A stretch of 64,000 bases of DNA from Cellulomonas xiejunii (GTDB taxonomy: Bacteria; Actinomycetota; Actinomycetes; Actinomycetales; Cellulomonadaceae): positions 3,782,001 through 3,846,000 of the forward strand of contig NZ_CP101987.1 in NCBI RefSeq assembly GCF_024508315.1. The letters are read 5' to 3'. Under the pieces are notes generated by a model. The model had not been told where the DNA came from. It searched no databases and worked only from the letters and a program-made list of their open reading frames with translations. A program made the position numbers and the translations under genes. Positions 26,324 to 35,547 of the stretch are shown piece after piece (within the stretch, counting starts at the first letter, position 1; every line of letters starts with the position of its first letter).

Positions 26324-27283
26324 TCAGCGCACGCGCGCCAGCGACTCCAGCGCCGCGACGGGGTCCGGACCGGCGGGGAACAGCACGCACGTGGTGGCAC
26401 CCGCCGCACCGCGCGCGGCGACGCGCTCGCGGACGTCGGCGGGCGTCCCGGCCAGCGCGACCTCGCGCACCCAGGCGTCCGGCAGCGCGGCCGCGAACTC
26501 CTCGGGCGACGCGCAGCGGGCGCGCAGGTCGGCCAGGTCGGCGGCGAACGGCAGCGGCGCCACGTGCGGCGCCCAGTCGGGCTCACCGATCCACGTGAGC
26601 CCGGCGCGGGCGGTGCGCAGCGCGCGGGCCTCGTCGTCGTCGACGCACGCGACGTCGTACGTCACGACGCGCGACGGCCCGGTCGCGGCGACCTGCTCGA
26701 CGGCCGCCCGCACGTACGCGGGCGCGCACGGCTCGGCCAGCACCACGCCCTGGGCCACCCGCCCGGCCGCCGCCAGCGAGCGCGGGCCGCGCACGCCCAG
26801 CAGCACGTCGGGCACGACGTCGGGCACCGACGACGGGTCGAGCGCGACGGCGTCGAGCACGACCGCCGCACCGGGCGCGGTCGTCACCGTCTCGCCGCGC
26901 AGCAGCGCCCGCAGCGCGGCCGTGTACTCCTGGAGGTAGGTCAGCGGGCGCGCCGGCCACCGGCCGACCGACCGCATCCAGTCCGGCATGCCGTGCCCGA
27001 CGCCGAACGTCACGCGCCCCGGGAACAGGCGCGCGAGCGTCGCGGCGTCCATCGCGGCGAAGGCGACGTCCCGCGCGGCGGCGGGCACGATGCCGATCCC
27101 GACGTGGATGTGCTCGGTCGCCGCCAGGACGGCGGCCGCCTGCGCGGCGCCGCCGCGGAAGCCCAGGTCCTCGACCACCCACAGCTCGTCGAAGCCGAGG
27201 GCCTCGGCGCGGCGGGCGTGCTCCAGCACGCGGTCGGCGGGCAGGTCACGCGGCAGGAGCACCCCGAGGGACGGCGTCGTCAT
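26324..27283 (-). CDS. LLM-class flavin-dependent oxidoreductase
   Basis: The 319-residue luciferase-like TIM barrel reads GVLLPRDLPADRVLEHARRAEALGFDELWVVED at its N-terminus, then GIGIVPAAARDV, RLFPGRVTFGVGHG and YLQEYTAALRALL. It would use FMN or F420 with an unknown organic substrate. Families like this are common in actinobacteria and rarely characterised. The ATG at 27283 starts MTTPSLGVLL. Gene remnants lie on both sides, so it sits in a reworked stretch beside the cas operon. Confidence 0.8.
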   Translation of the reverse strand: MTTPSLGVLLPRDLPADRVLEHARRAEALGFDELWVVEDLGFRGGAAQAAAVLAATEHIHVGIGIVPAAARDVAFAAMDAATLARLFPGRVTFGVGHGMPDWMRSVGRWPARPLTYLQEYTAALRALLRGETVTTAPGAAVVLDAVALDPSSVPDVVPDVLLGVRGPRSLAAAGRVAQGVVLAEPCAPAYVRAAVEQVAATGPSRVVTYDVACVDDDEARALRTARAGLTWIGEPDWAPHVAPLPFAADLADLRARCASPEEFAAALPDAWVREVALAGTPADVRERVAARGAAGATTCVLFPAGPDPVAALESLARVR

Positions 27284-27450
27284 GGGGCCATCCTCGCCCG
27301 CCGGGCCGCGAGCGTGGGGCAGGCCCGCGGGTCAGGCTTCAGCAGGAAGGTGACGCCCAGGACAAAGTCGATGACGATGCACGCCTCGGCGAACCAGCGC
27401 CACGTGACGCGGCCCGTCCGGTGCACGGCGACGTCCCACCCGCACCGTGC
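27284..27450. other. Non-coding or decayed stretch
   Basis: On the minus strand, one frame reads a hydrophobic run (CIVIDFVLGVTFLLKP) without a credible start or domain. It may be the ruin of a membrane-protein gene. Nothing firm can be supported. Confidence 0.2.
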
Positions 27451-27663
27451 CGGCCTGCCGCGTCGTGGTACTCACCGGCCGCGGCCGTGAGCTCGAGGTG
27501 CTGCGGCTCGCGTCGTACGACCCGCCCGCCGCGGTCATCGCGCGGCGCGCGCACCTGGCGCCCGGCACCGTGCGCAACTACCTGCTCGCCGCACAGACCA
27601 AGCTCGGCGCCGCGACCCGGGCGGAGGCTGCGGCGACGGCCGAGCGTTCGGGTGGCTGTAGCG
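27451..27663 (+). pseudogene. Remnant of a LuxR-family response regulator (HTH part)
   Basis: The frame reads VVLTGRGRELEVLRLAS, then VIARRAHLAPGTVRNYLLAAQ and KLGAATRAEAAATAERSG. This matches the end of NarL/LuxR-type response regulators (LTxREREVL, IARRLxLSxGTVRN, KLGAxxRAEA), but with mutated or missing positions before the HTH and no receiver domain upstream. It is probably a decayed fragment. The kinase at 4814-6481 is of the class that partners such regulators, but no link can be shown. Confidence 0.55.
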
Positions 27664-27787
27664 GGGCACGTCAGGGGCCGCCCGTCCCACGCCGACCCGA
27701 CGGGTGAAGATCTCCGAACCACCCTCCTGGGCAGGACGGAACCCCTACGGTCCTCTCGAGGGCCCGAGGGCCCACCTGGGGGCCCAG

Positions 27788-30634
27788 ATGCAGCGCGTGG
27801 ACGTCGACGTCGACGAGATGAGCCGTGCTGCCTGGGGAAAGTCGTGGCCCTACGCCACGCCACCGACCCACTGGGCGCCCCTCTGGCGCCACCTCGACGA
27901 GACCGCCGACGTCGCGGGACTCCTCGTCGACGAGTGGCTGGCCGACGACATCCGTCGGCTGCTCACCGACGCCACCGGGGCGGACCTCGCGGACGCCCGG
28001 CGGTTGGTGCGGTTCCTCGCGGGGGTTCACGACGTCGGCAAGGCGAGCCCGGCCTTCGCGTGCCAGGTCGCGCTGCTGAGCGACCGGATGCGGGCCGTGG
28101 GTCTGCGCACGAGCCCGGCGACGCTGAACGAGCGCACCGCTCTGCGCCACGAGATCGCGGGGGCGGCGGCGCTCGAACGCTGGCTCGCGACCCGCACGAG
28201 CCTTGCGCCCAGGATGCGGCGCCGGCTGACTGCCGTGGTCGCCGGGCACCACGGCGCGTACGCGTCGTTCAGTGCGGTGCGGGACGCGCCGAACCGTGAC
28301 CATCTCATCGGTGACGCGCCGTGGCTCGCGCTGCAGGACGCGCTGGTCGACCGTGCTGCGGCGCGCGCGGGGATCACACCCGCCTGGCCGGGGTGGGACC
28401 TGCTGCGACTGCCCGGGCCGGCGGCGATGCTGCTGACGGGCGTCGTCGTGATGGCCGACTGGATCGCGTCGGCCGACACCTCCTTCCCCCTCGACCCTGT
28501 CGACGTCGTCGCCGAGCCTGCCCCGGTGACGACGTCACCGTCGCCGCGGTCGCTGCGGGCCTGGCGCAGACTGCAGCTCAGCCCGCGGTGGACGGCGCCG
28601 GCGTCCCACGACGACCCCGCGGCCACCTTTGCCGCACGGTTCCCCGGCGTGGCCGGTGCGCTGCACCCGGTCCAGCGGGCCGTGGTCGACACCGCGCGGA
28701 CGATGCCCGCGCCCGGGCTGCTCGTGGTCGAGGCGCCGATGGGGTCCGGGAAGACGGAGGCCGCGCTGCTCGCCGCGGAGGTGCTCGCGCACCGCACCGG
28801 CGCCGGCGGGGTGTTCGTCGCCCTCCCCACTCAGGCGACGACGGACGCGATGTACGGCCGGGTGCGCGACTGGCTGACACGCGTGCCCGCGGGCGACGCG
28901 GCCCAGCACTCACTGGCACTCGTGCACGGCAAGGCCGCCCTGAACGACGACGCGACGGGGCTGCCGCCGCTGCGGGTCGTCAACCTGCACGACAAGCCCG
29001 AGGGGAGCGACGGTCGGTACGTGGTCCCGGCGGCCGACCTGTGGATGCGAGGACGGAAGCGGACCGCACTCGCGTCTTTCGTCGTCGGGACGATCGACCA
29101 GGTGCTGTTCGCCTCGCTCATGGCCCGGCACGTGATGATGCGCCAGCTCGCGCTCGCCTCGAAGGTGGTCGTCATCGACGAGGTTCACGCTGCGGACACC
29201 TACATGGGCACCTACCTGGAGCGCGCCGTCGAGTGGCTGGGCGCCTGCGGGACACCGGTCGTGCTGCTCTCGGCGACGCTGCCTGCCGCACGCCGGGCCG
29301 AGCTGTACGGGGCGTACGAGACGGGGCGCCGGTTGCGCCTAGGGCTGGACGTCGACGACGTGGACACCTCCGCGCTCGACGGAGACATCGGCTACCCGGC
29401 CGTGGTCGCGACCGGCGCGGACGGGCCGTGCGTGGTCCGGTTCGCGGACGTCCCGACGACCGCCCAGGTGCAGGTCAGCAGGCTCGACGATGATCTGGAC
29501 GCGCTCGGAGACCTGCTCGCGGAGGCGCTGCGCGACGGCGGGTGCGCCGCGGTCATCCGCAACACCGTGGCGCGCGCGCAGGAGGCCGCGCGGTACCTGG
29601 AGACCCGGTTCGGTCCTGACGTCGTCACGGTCGCGCACGCGCAGTTCCTCGCGACGGACAGGCGCGCGAACGACCTGCGGCTGCTGGCCGAGCTCGGCAG
29701 GGACGGCGCACGGCCGGCGCTACGGATCGTGGTCGGCACGCAGGTACTGGAGCAGTCGCTCGACATCGACGTCGACCTGATGGTGACGGACCTGGCGCCG
29801 GTCGACCTCGTGCTGCAGCGCGTCGGTCGGCTGCACCGGCACCGACGGCCTGACCGCCCGGCTCCCGTGGCGGCGCCGCGGTGCTACGTCACCGGCGCGG
29901 ACTGGACGCGGCACGTGCCCCAACCCGTGCGAGGCAGCGTGTTCGTCTACGGCCGGTACGCGCTGCTGGCCTCGGCAGCGGTGCTCGGCCCACACCTCGA
30001 CGGTGAGCCGGTCCGGCTGCCGCACGACATCGCACGCCTCGTCCAGGCGGCGTATGCCCCGGGTACGCCCGCGCCGACCGGCTGGGAGGAGGCGTGGGCC
30101 ACCGCCGCCGTCCAGGCGGAGCACGACGAGGCCGGACGCCGGAAGCGGGCCGGTGACTTCCTCCTGAGTCCACCCAGCGGCAACGACCTCTACGGCGCGT
30201 CCGTCGCCGGGGTAGGTGACGTCGACGAGGACTCGCCCCAGGGGCAGGCGTGCGTGCGCGAGGGGACCGACAGCATCGAGGTCGTCGTCGTGCAACGCTC
30301 CGCCGGCGGCGCCGACCGTGTCCCCGACTGGGCACCGGGCGGCGGTACGGCCCTCCCGTTCCCGCACGTCCCGCTCGAGGACGACGTCGCGCGACTGCTG
30401 GGCCGCTGCACGCTGCGCCTGCCTGCACGGATGACCCTGCGCGCCGGGTCGTTCGACCGTGTGGTGCGTCAGCTGGAGGACGAGCGCTTCGACGGCTGGG
30501 ACGCGAGCCCGCTGCTCAAGGGCCAGCTCGGCCTCGTTCTCGACGACAGCCGCTGCGCCCGGCTCGACGGGTTCGACCTGCACTACGACCAGCAGTACGG
30601 GCTCACGGCGACGCCGGTGGAGGCGTCGCCGTGA
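27788..30634 (+). CDS. cas3: Cas3 HD nuclease-helicase (type I-E)
   Basis: The roughly 948-residue effector degrades DNA after Cascade recognition. The N-terminal HD nuclease has GVHDVGKASPAF (about residue 80). The SF2 helicase has the Walker A motif PMGSGKTEAAL, VVIDEVHAAD (DEVH box), LLSATLP, then GTQVLEQSLDIDVD and QRVGRLHRH (motif VI). The HD and helicase parts are fused, as usual for I-E. The start is uncertain: ATG at 27788, ATG at 27818 and GTG at 27704 share the frame. It is the first gene of the cas operon, with casA 48 bp downstream. Confidence 0.95.
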   Translation: MQRVDVDVDEMSRAAWGKSWPYATPPTHWAPLWRHLDETADVAGLLVDEWLADDIRRLLTDATGADLADARRLVRFLAGVHDVGKASPAFACQVALLSDRMRAVGLRTSPATLNERTALRHEIAGAAALERWLATRTSLAPRMRRRLTAVVAGHHGAYASFSAVRDAPNRDHLIGDAPWLALQDALVDRAAARAGITPAWPGWDLLRLPGPAAMLLTGVVVMADWIASADTSFPLDPVDVVAEPAPVTTSPSPRSLRAWRRLQLSPRWTAPASHDDPAATFAARFPGVAGALHPVQRAVVDTARTMPAPGLLVVEAPMGSGKTEAALLAAEVLAHRTGAGGVFVALPTQATTDAMYGRVRDWLTRVPAGDAAQHSLALVHGKAALNDDATGLPPLRVVNLHDKPEGSDGRYVVPAADLWMRGRKRTALASFVVGTIDQVLFASLMARHVMMRQLALASKVVVIDEVHAADTYMGTYLERAVEWLGACGTPVVLLSATLPAARRAELYGAYETGRRLRLGLDVDDVDTSALDGDIGYPAVVATGADGPCVVRFADVPTTAQVQVSRLDDDLDALGDLLAEALRDGGCAAVIRNTVARAQEAARYLETRFGPDVVTVAHAQFLATDRRANDLRLLAELGRDGARPALRIVVGTQVLEQSLDIDVDLMVTDLAPVDLVLQRVGRLHRHRRPDRPAPVAAPRCYVTGADWTRHVPQPVRGSVFVYGRYALLASAAVLGPHLDGEPVRLPHDIARLVQAAYAPGTPAPTGWEEAWATAAVQAEHDEAGRRKRAGDFLLSPPSGNDLYGASVAGVGDVDEDSPQGQACVREGTDSIEVVVVQRSAGGADRVPDWAPGGGTALPFPHVPLEDDVARLLGRCTLRLPARMTLRAGSFDRVVRQLEDERFDGWDASPLLKGQLGLVLDDSRCARLDGFDLHYDQQYGLTATPVEASP

Positions 30635-30682
30635 GCCCGCAGGACCGACGACCGACGACAGTCCAGGGGACGGAGCGAGCCG

Positions 30683-32317
30683 ATGCATGACGGGTTCTCG
30701 TTGCTCGACGAGCCGTGGGTGCTCGTGCTCACGGAGGACGGCACCACCGACGGGGTGTCGCTGCTGGACCTGTTCCGGCGCGCGCCGCGGATCCGGGAGA
30801 TCGTCGGGGACATTCCGACGCAGGGGTTCGCGATCCTGCGGATCGCGCTCGCGGTGCTGGCGCGTGCGGTTGACGGGCCGCGTGACGTCGACGCGGGGGA
30901 GCGGCTCTGGAACGCACCCGAGCCGCCGATCGGCAAGATCGAGGCGTACCTCGAGCAGCACCGCGAGCGCTTCGACCTGTTCCATCCCGCGACCCCGTTC
31001 TTCCAGGTGGCGGATCTGCACACCGCGAAGCACGAGTTCTCCCGGCTGGAGAAGCTCATCGCCGACGTCCCCGCGGGGCACCAGTACTTCACGACACGAG
31101 CCGGCCGCGGGCTCGCGCGGATCAGCCCGGCCGAGGCGGCGCGCTGGCTCGTGCACGTGCACGCGTTCGACGCGTCGGGCATCAAGTCGGGGGCGGTGGG
31201 AGACGACCGGGTGAAGGGAGGCAAGGGCTACCCCATCGGTACCGGCGCGGCCGGTGCGCTCGGCGGTCTGTACGTCGACGGCGGCGACCTGTGGCGCACC
31301 CTGCTGCTCAACACGATCCCTCTCGACGACCGAGGGGTCCAGCGGGACCGCCGCGACCGTCCGGCGTGGGAGGCCGACCCGTCCGGTCCTGCCGAGGCCG
31401 ACGACCTCACCGCCCGCCCGTACGGCCCGCTCGACCTGTTCACGTGGCAGAGCCGCCGCGTCCGCCTCGTCGGCGACCGCGACGGGGTCACGGGTGTCCT
31501 CGTGGCCAACGGCGACAAGCTCACACCGCAGAACCGTCACCGGCAGGAGCCGATGTCCGCGTGGCGCCGCAGCGAGCCGCAGCAGAAGAAGCTCGGTCTG
31601 CCCGTCGTATACATGCCCCGCGAGCACGCCGCCGGGCGGGCCCTCTGGCGCGGGTTGGGCGCCCTGCTGCCGCTCGTCGCACCGCGAGGCAAAGCGGACG
31701 GCGGCCAGCCCTTCGTCACGGCGGCGGTGATCGAGTGGGCGAGCGACGTGCTCGACGGCACCGCACGCGTGACGTTGCGGACGTCCGGCATGACGTACGG
31801 GACGCAGAACGCGTCGGTGGAGGACGTCATCGACGATCGTCTCGTCATCCCCGTCGCCGTGCTCTCCGCAGAGCACCCGCGGCACGCGCAGGCCGCGGTC
31901 GACGCCGTCGCGGCAACCGAGTCCGCCGTCCGGTCGCTGGGCTACCTCGCCCAGGACCTCGCCCGTGCGGGCGGCGCCCGCGAGCCGAAGCTGCTGGAGG
32001 GCGCGCGCGACGACGCCCAGCGCCAGGCGTACGCGCTGCTCGACGCCCCCTACCGCGCCTGGCTGGCCGGCCTGACCGCCGACACCGACCCGCTGGCGGC
32101 GCGTGAGCGTTGGCACGGGGTGGCGAAGGACCTGCTGAGCGGCATCGCCCGTGCCCTCGTCGAGGACTGCGGACCTGACGCCTGGGTCGGCCGGGACGTC
32201 GCCGTCGGCAGCGGCACGCGGCACGTTTCCACCCCCGAGGCAGACGGCCGGTTCCGGTACGCCCTCGCCGACGCACTTCCCGTCCCGCTCACGAGCACCG
32301 AGGAGCCTGCGGCATGA
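30683..32317 (+). CDS. casA: Cascade large subunit Cas8e/Cse1
   Basis: The 544-residue Cse1 protein, N-terminus FSLLDEPWVLVLTEDG, reads the PAM and recruits Cas3 in the type I-E Cascade complex. FDLFHPATPFFQVADL is the family's early conserved stretch, with GAAGALGGLYVDGGDLWRTLLLN further in. Length fits the family (about 500-560). ATG at 30683 follows GGGGACGGAG. Its stop overlaps the casB ATG (ATGA). Confidence 0.95.
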   Translation: MHDGFSLLDEPWVLVLTEDGTTDGVSLLDLFRRAPRIREIVGDIPTQGFAILRIALAVLARAVDGPRDVDAGERLWNAPEPPIGKIEAYLEQHRERFDLFHPATPFFQVADLHTAKHEFSRLEKLIADVPAGHQYFTTRAGRGLARISPAEAARWLVHVHAFDASGIKSGAVGDDRVKGGKGYPIGTGAAGALGGLYVDGGDLWRTLLLNTIPLDDRGVQRDRRDRPAWEADPSGPAEADDLTARPYGPLDLFTWQSRRVRLVGDRDGVTGVLVANGDKLTPQNRHRQEPMSAWRRSEPQQKKLGLPVVYMPREHAAGRALWRGLGALLPLVAPRGKADGGQPFVTAAVIEWASDVLDGTARVTLRTSGMTYGTQNASVEDVIDDRLVIPVAVLSAEHPRHAQAAVDAVAATESAVRSLGYLAQDLARAGGAREPKLLEGARDDAQRQAYALLDAPYRAWLAGLTADTDPLAARERWHGVAKDLLSGIARALVEDCGPDAWVGRDVAVGSGTRHVSTPEADGRFRYALADALPVPLTSTEEPAA

Positions 32318-32964
32318 CCGACACCAGCACCGACGCGGCGACGACCGACGTCCCCGACCACCCGTCCGACGAGCAGCTCTCGACCCGTCAGTTCGTCGCC
32401 CGCCAGGTCGGCACCCTGCAGCGTCAGTACCTCCCGCCCGACCAGACGCCCTGGTCGCGTGCCGCGCTGGCCGAGCTGCGCCGCCACCTCGGCCGGCCGC
32501 TCGGTGCCTCACCCCAGGTGCTCGCGCTCATCGTCAACCCGACGGCCCGGGTGTACGGCGACGCCGAGACGGCCGACGAGCGGGCCATCGCCACGGCGCT
32601 CGGCCTGTACGCCGTCCACCAGCAGTCGCAGTCCGTGCCGATGCACGTGCTCAGCACGTCGTTCGGTGCCGCCGTCGGTGCCATCCGGTTCCGCGACGGC
32701 GACGAGGTCCGTGGCGTGACCCGCCGCTTCCAGGCGTTCGGCACCGCGCAGGCCTGGGACGAGCTCGTGCACCACGCCCGCGGGCTGGTGCAGCTCTTGC
32801 GCGACCGCCGCCAGGGCTTCGACTACGCCCGCTTCGCCGAGGACCTCGCCCTGTACCAGCATCCCGCGCACCAGGACGCCGTCCGCCTGCGCTGGGGCCG
32901 CGCCTTCTACCGCGTCACCGCGACACCGACCAGCCCGACCACCGCCAGCGCCGAGGAGCAGTGA
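32314..32964 (+). CDS. casB: Cascade small subunit Cse2
   Basis: The 216-residue helical small subunit of Cascade contacts the displaced strand and the crRNA backbone. RAALAELRRHLGRPLGASPQV and the QSQSVPMHVLSTSFGAAVG segment resemble actinobacterial Cse2. RRQGFDYARFAEDLALYQ lies in the conserved C-terminal helix. It sits between overlapping neighbours: ATGA with casA and TGATG with cas7e. The Ser/Thr/Asp-rich first 25 residues look disordered. Confidence 0.92.
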   Translation: MTDTSTDAATTDVPDHPSDEQLSTRQFVARQVGTLQRQYLPPDQTPWSRAALAELRRHLGRPLGASPQVLALIVNPTARVYGDAETADERAIATALGLYAVHQQSQSVPMHVLSTSFGAAVGAIRFRDGDEVRGVTRRFQAFGTAQAWDELVHHARGLVQLLRDRRQGFDYARFAEDLALYQHPAHQDAVRLRWGRAFYRVTATPTSPTTASAEEQ

Positions 32965-34136
32965 TGTCCCGCACGATCATCGAGGTCCACGCCCTGCAGA
33001 CCGTCCCCCCGAGCAACGTCAACCGCGACGACACGGGTAGCCCCAAGACCGCGGTGTTCGGAGGGGTGCGCCGCGCCCGGGTGTCGTCGCAGGCGTGGAA
33101 GCGTGCGACGCGCCTGTCGTTCAACACCCTGCTCGACCGAGCCGACCTCGGGGTCCGCACCAAGCGGGTCGTCGACCTCGTCGCGGACCGCATCGTCGAG
33201 CAGCGGTCCGACCTCGCGGAGTCCGCGACGACGCTCGCCGAGGGCGTCGTCGCCGCGACCGGGCTGAAGCTGGAGAAGGCCAAGCGTGCCAAGTCCGGTG
33301 GCGAGTCCAGCGAGCACCAGGAAACCGGCTATCTCGTGTTCGTATCCCGCCGGCAGGTCGACCTGCTCGCCGCGAAGGCCATCGAGCTCGCAAGCGCCGA
33401 CGACGTCACCGCCGCCCTCAAGGCGTTCAAGGGCAAGGGTCTGCTCGACACCGAGCACTCCGTCGACGTCTCCCTGTTCGGCCGGATGGTCGCCGATGTC
33501 GCCGACCTCAACGTCGACGCCGCCGCACAGGTGGCGCACGCGATCTCCGTGCACGCGGTCGACAACGAGTACGACTACTTCACGGCCGTCGACGACGTGA
33601 AGCACGAGGCCACCGACGAGGACGCCGGCGCGGGCATGATCGGCACGGTCGAGTTCAACTCCTCCACGCTGTACCGGTACGCGGCCGTCGACGTCGACCG
33701 TCTGCGGGACAACCTCGGCGACACCGAGGCGGCGCGACGTGCCGTGCGCGCGTTCGTGCAGGCATTCGTCGAGTCGATGCCGACCGGCAAGCAGAACACG
33801 TTCGCCAACCGGACCCTTCCGGAGGCGGTCGTCGTCACCGTGCGCGACAGCCAGTCGGTGAACCTCGTGGGCGCGTTCGAGGAAGCGGTCACAGCGGACA
33901 CCCGACCCGGGCGGGAGGCCAGCCGCATGGAGGTCGCGGCACGGCGCCTGGGCGAGCGCGCCGGCGAGATCTCCGAGGTGCTGGGTCAGCGGCCGGTCGC
34001 GACGTGGGTCGTCGCCATCGGCGACGCCCGCACGGGACTCGACGCGTCGTGGAAGGACGCCGAGCGCACGACGTTGCCGGGCCTGTACGACGCCGTCGGC
34101 GCGGTCGTCGGCGACCGGCTCGGGGCGCCCGCGTGA
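32964..34136 (+). CDS. cas7e: Cascade backbone subunit Cas7e (Cse4/CasC)
   Basis: The 390-residue RAMP protein reads EVHALQTVPPSNVNRDDTGSPK and then GGVRRARVSSQAWKRATR, the signature N-terminus of CasC/Cse4. Six copies form the crRNA-binding backbone of Cascade. STLYRYAAVDVDRL and KQNTFANRTLPEAV are further conserved segments. ATG at 32964 shares a base with the casB stop (TGATG); longer frames upstream are shadows. It ends in a GTGA overlap with cas5e. Confidence 0.95.
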   Translation: MSRTIIEVHALQTVPPSNVNRDDTGSPKTAVFGGVRRARVSSQAWKRATRLSFNTLLDRADLGVRTKRVVDLVADRIVEQRSDLAESATTLAEGVVAATGLKLEKAKRAKSGGESSEHQETGYLVFVSRRQVDLLAAKAIELASADDVTAALKAFKGKGLLDTEHSVDVSLFGRMVADVADLNVDAAAQVAHAISVHAVDNEYDYFTAVDDVKHEATDEDAGAGMIGTVEFNSSTLYRYAAVDVDRLRDNLGDTEAARRAVRAFVQAFVESMPTGKQNTFANRTLPEAVVVTVRDSQSVNLVGAFEEAVTADTRPGREASRMEVAARRLGERAGEISEVLGQRPVATWVVAIGDARTGLDASWKDAERTTLPGLYDAVGAVVGDRLGAPA

Positions 34137-34852
34137 CCGTCCTCGTCCTCACCCTCGCCGGGCCGTTGCAGGCGTGGGGCAGCTCGAGCCGCTTCACGAC
34201 GCGCGCGACTGACGACGCCCCGACCAAGTCCGGCGTCGTCGGACTGCTCGCCGCCGCGCAGGGCAGACGTCGCACCGACGCGCTGGAGGACTACGTCGGG
34301 CTGCGCCTGGGTGTGCGGATCGACCAGCCGGGTCGGCTGCTGCGGGACTTCCAGACGGCCCGGTCGCTCGACGGTACGGACACGATGCCGCTGTCGTACC
34401 GCTACTACCGCGAGGACGCGCGCTACGTGGCGGTCGTCGAGGCCGACCCGTCGCTGCTGGAGGCGTTCGACGACGCGCTGCGCCGCCCCGTTTTCCCGCT
34501 CTACCTGGGACGGCGCTCCTGCCCGCCGGCCGAGCCGCTGGTCCCGCGGCTCGCGGACACGGCGCTCGGCTCGGTGCTCCTCGACGAGCCGTGGCGCGCT
34601 GCGCCCTGGTGGCGCAAGCAGCACGGCGACTCACCGCCGATGCTCGAGTACCGCGTCGACCGCGGCGCCGCACCCGAGCTAGCCGAGCACCGGCTCGGGG
34701 AGACCGTGCAGCGCGACGAGCCGATCTCGTTCGACCCCGCGCATCGGCAGTACGGGTGGCGGACCGTCGAGTTCGGGCACGTGCCCGTACCGGGCGCTCC
34801 CCGCCCGGCGCCCACAGGCCCGCCGAGCCACGACCCGATGGAGGTGCTCTGA
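34133..34852 (+). CDS. cas5e: Cascade subunit Cas5e (CasD)
   Basis: The 239-residue RAMP protein has the N-terminal motif LAGPLQAWGSSSRF and then TTRATDDAPTKSGVVGLLAAA, diagnostic for Cas5e. It binds the 5' handle of the crRNA and caps the Cas7 backbone. PLSYRYYREDARYV is also family-like. The GTG at 34133 overlaps the cas7e stop. The C-terminal 15 residues are Pro-rich. cas6e starts one base after its stop. Confidence 0.95.
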   Translation: MTVLVLTLAGPLQAWGSSSRFTTRATDDAPTKSGVVGLLAAAQGRRRTDALEDYVGLRLGVRIDQPGRLLRDFQTARSLDGTDTMPLSYRYYREDARYVAVVEADPSLLEAFDDALRRPVFPLYLGRRSCPPAEPLVPRLADTALGSVLLDEPWRAAPWWRKQHGDSPPMLEYRVDRGAAPELAEHRLGETVQRDEPISFDPAHRQYGWRTVEFGHVPVPGAPRPAPTGPPSHDPMEVL

Positions 34853-34853
34853 G

Positions 34854-35546
34854 GTGTACCTGTCGCGCATCCAGCTCAACCCGCAGCGTCGCGACGCACG
34901 GCGCCTTCTGGGCAGCCCGCAGCGCCTGCACGCCGCCGTGCTCGCGTCGTACCCGGACCCACCGACCGGCGACCGTGGCGGTGACGCCCGCGTGCTGTGG
35001 CGGCTCGACACCGAACCCGACGGGCGCGTGCTGCTGTACGTCGTCAGCCCCGACCGGCCCGACTTCGCGCACCTCGCCGAGCAGGCCGGGTGGCCGTCCA
35101 CGGAACGTGGCACCAGCAAGGAGTACGCGCCGTTGCTCGACCGGCTCGCCAACGGGCAGCGGTGGGCGTTCCGGCTGACCGCGAACCCGACGAGCTACCT
35201 GGCCGCGAAGGACGGTGGACGCGCCAAGCGCGTCGCGCACGTCTCGGTCATGCACCAGGAGAAGTGGCTGACCGAGCGAGCTGAGCCCGCCGGGTTCCGG
35301 ATCGCGACGGTGCCCGTCGGCGGGCCCGACGGGGAGGTGCCCACGCCGGCGCTCACCGTGACACGACGATCGGTGCAGCAGTTCGACCGACGTGGCTCCG
35401 ACCGGCCCGTGACGATTGCCGTCGCGCAGTTCGACGGGCTCCTCGAGGTCGTCGACGCCGATGCGCTCCGCCGTGTGCTCGTCACCGGCATAGGGCCGGC
35501 CAAGGCGTACGGCTGCGGCCTGCTCACACTCGCGTCGGCGACATGA
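34854..35546 (+). CDS. cas6e: Cas6e crRNA-processing endoribonuclease (CasE)
   Basis: The 230-residue Cas6e cleaves the repeat hairpin of pre-crRNA to release crRNAs with the 8-base 5' handle. SPQRLHAAVLASYP places a His at residue 26, where the catalytic His of Cse3/Cas6e lies. The C-terminal GIGPAKAYGCGLLTLA is the RAMP glycine-rich loop. The array repeat carries the expected GC-rich palindrome, CCCCGC/GCGGGG. The GTG at 34854 is one base after the cas5e stop. Confidence 0.95.
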   Translation: MYLSRIQLNPQRRDARRLLGSPQRLHAAVLASYPDPPTGDRGGDARVLWRLDTEPDGRVLLYVVSPDRPDFAHLAEQAGWPSTERGTSKEYAPLLDRLANGQRWAFRLTANPTSYLAAKDGGRAKRVAHVSVMHQEKWLTERAEPAGFRIATVPVGGPDGEVPTPALTVTRRSVQQFDRRGSDRPVTIAVAQFDGLLEVVDADALRRVLVTGIGPAKAYGCGLLTLASAT

Positions 35547-35547
35547 C

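Noticed and set aside
29720..32512. A 930-codon minus-strand frame over cas3 and casA
   Set aside because: It lies antisense to genes with clear motifs, has no domain of its own, and is explained by GC-rich third positions.
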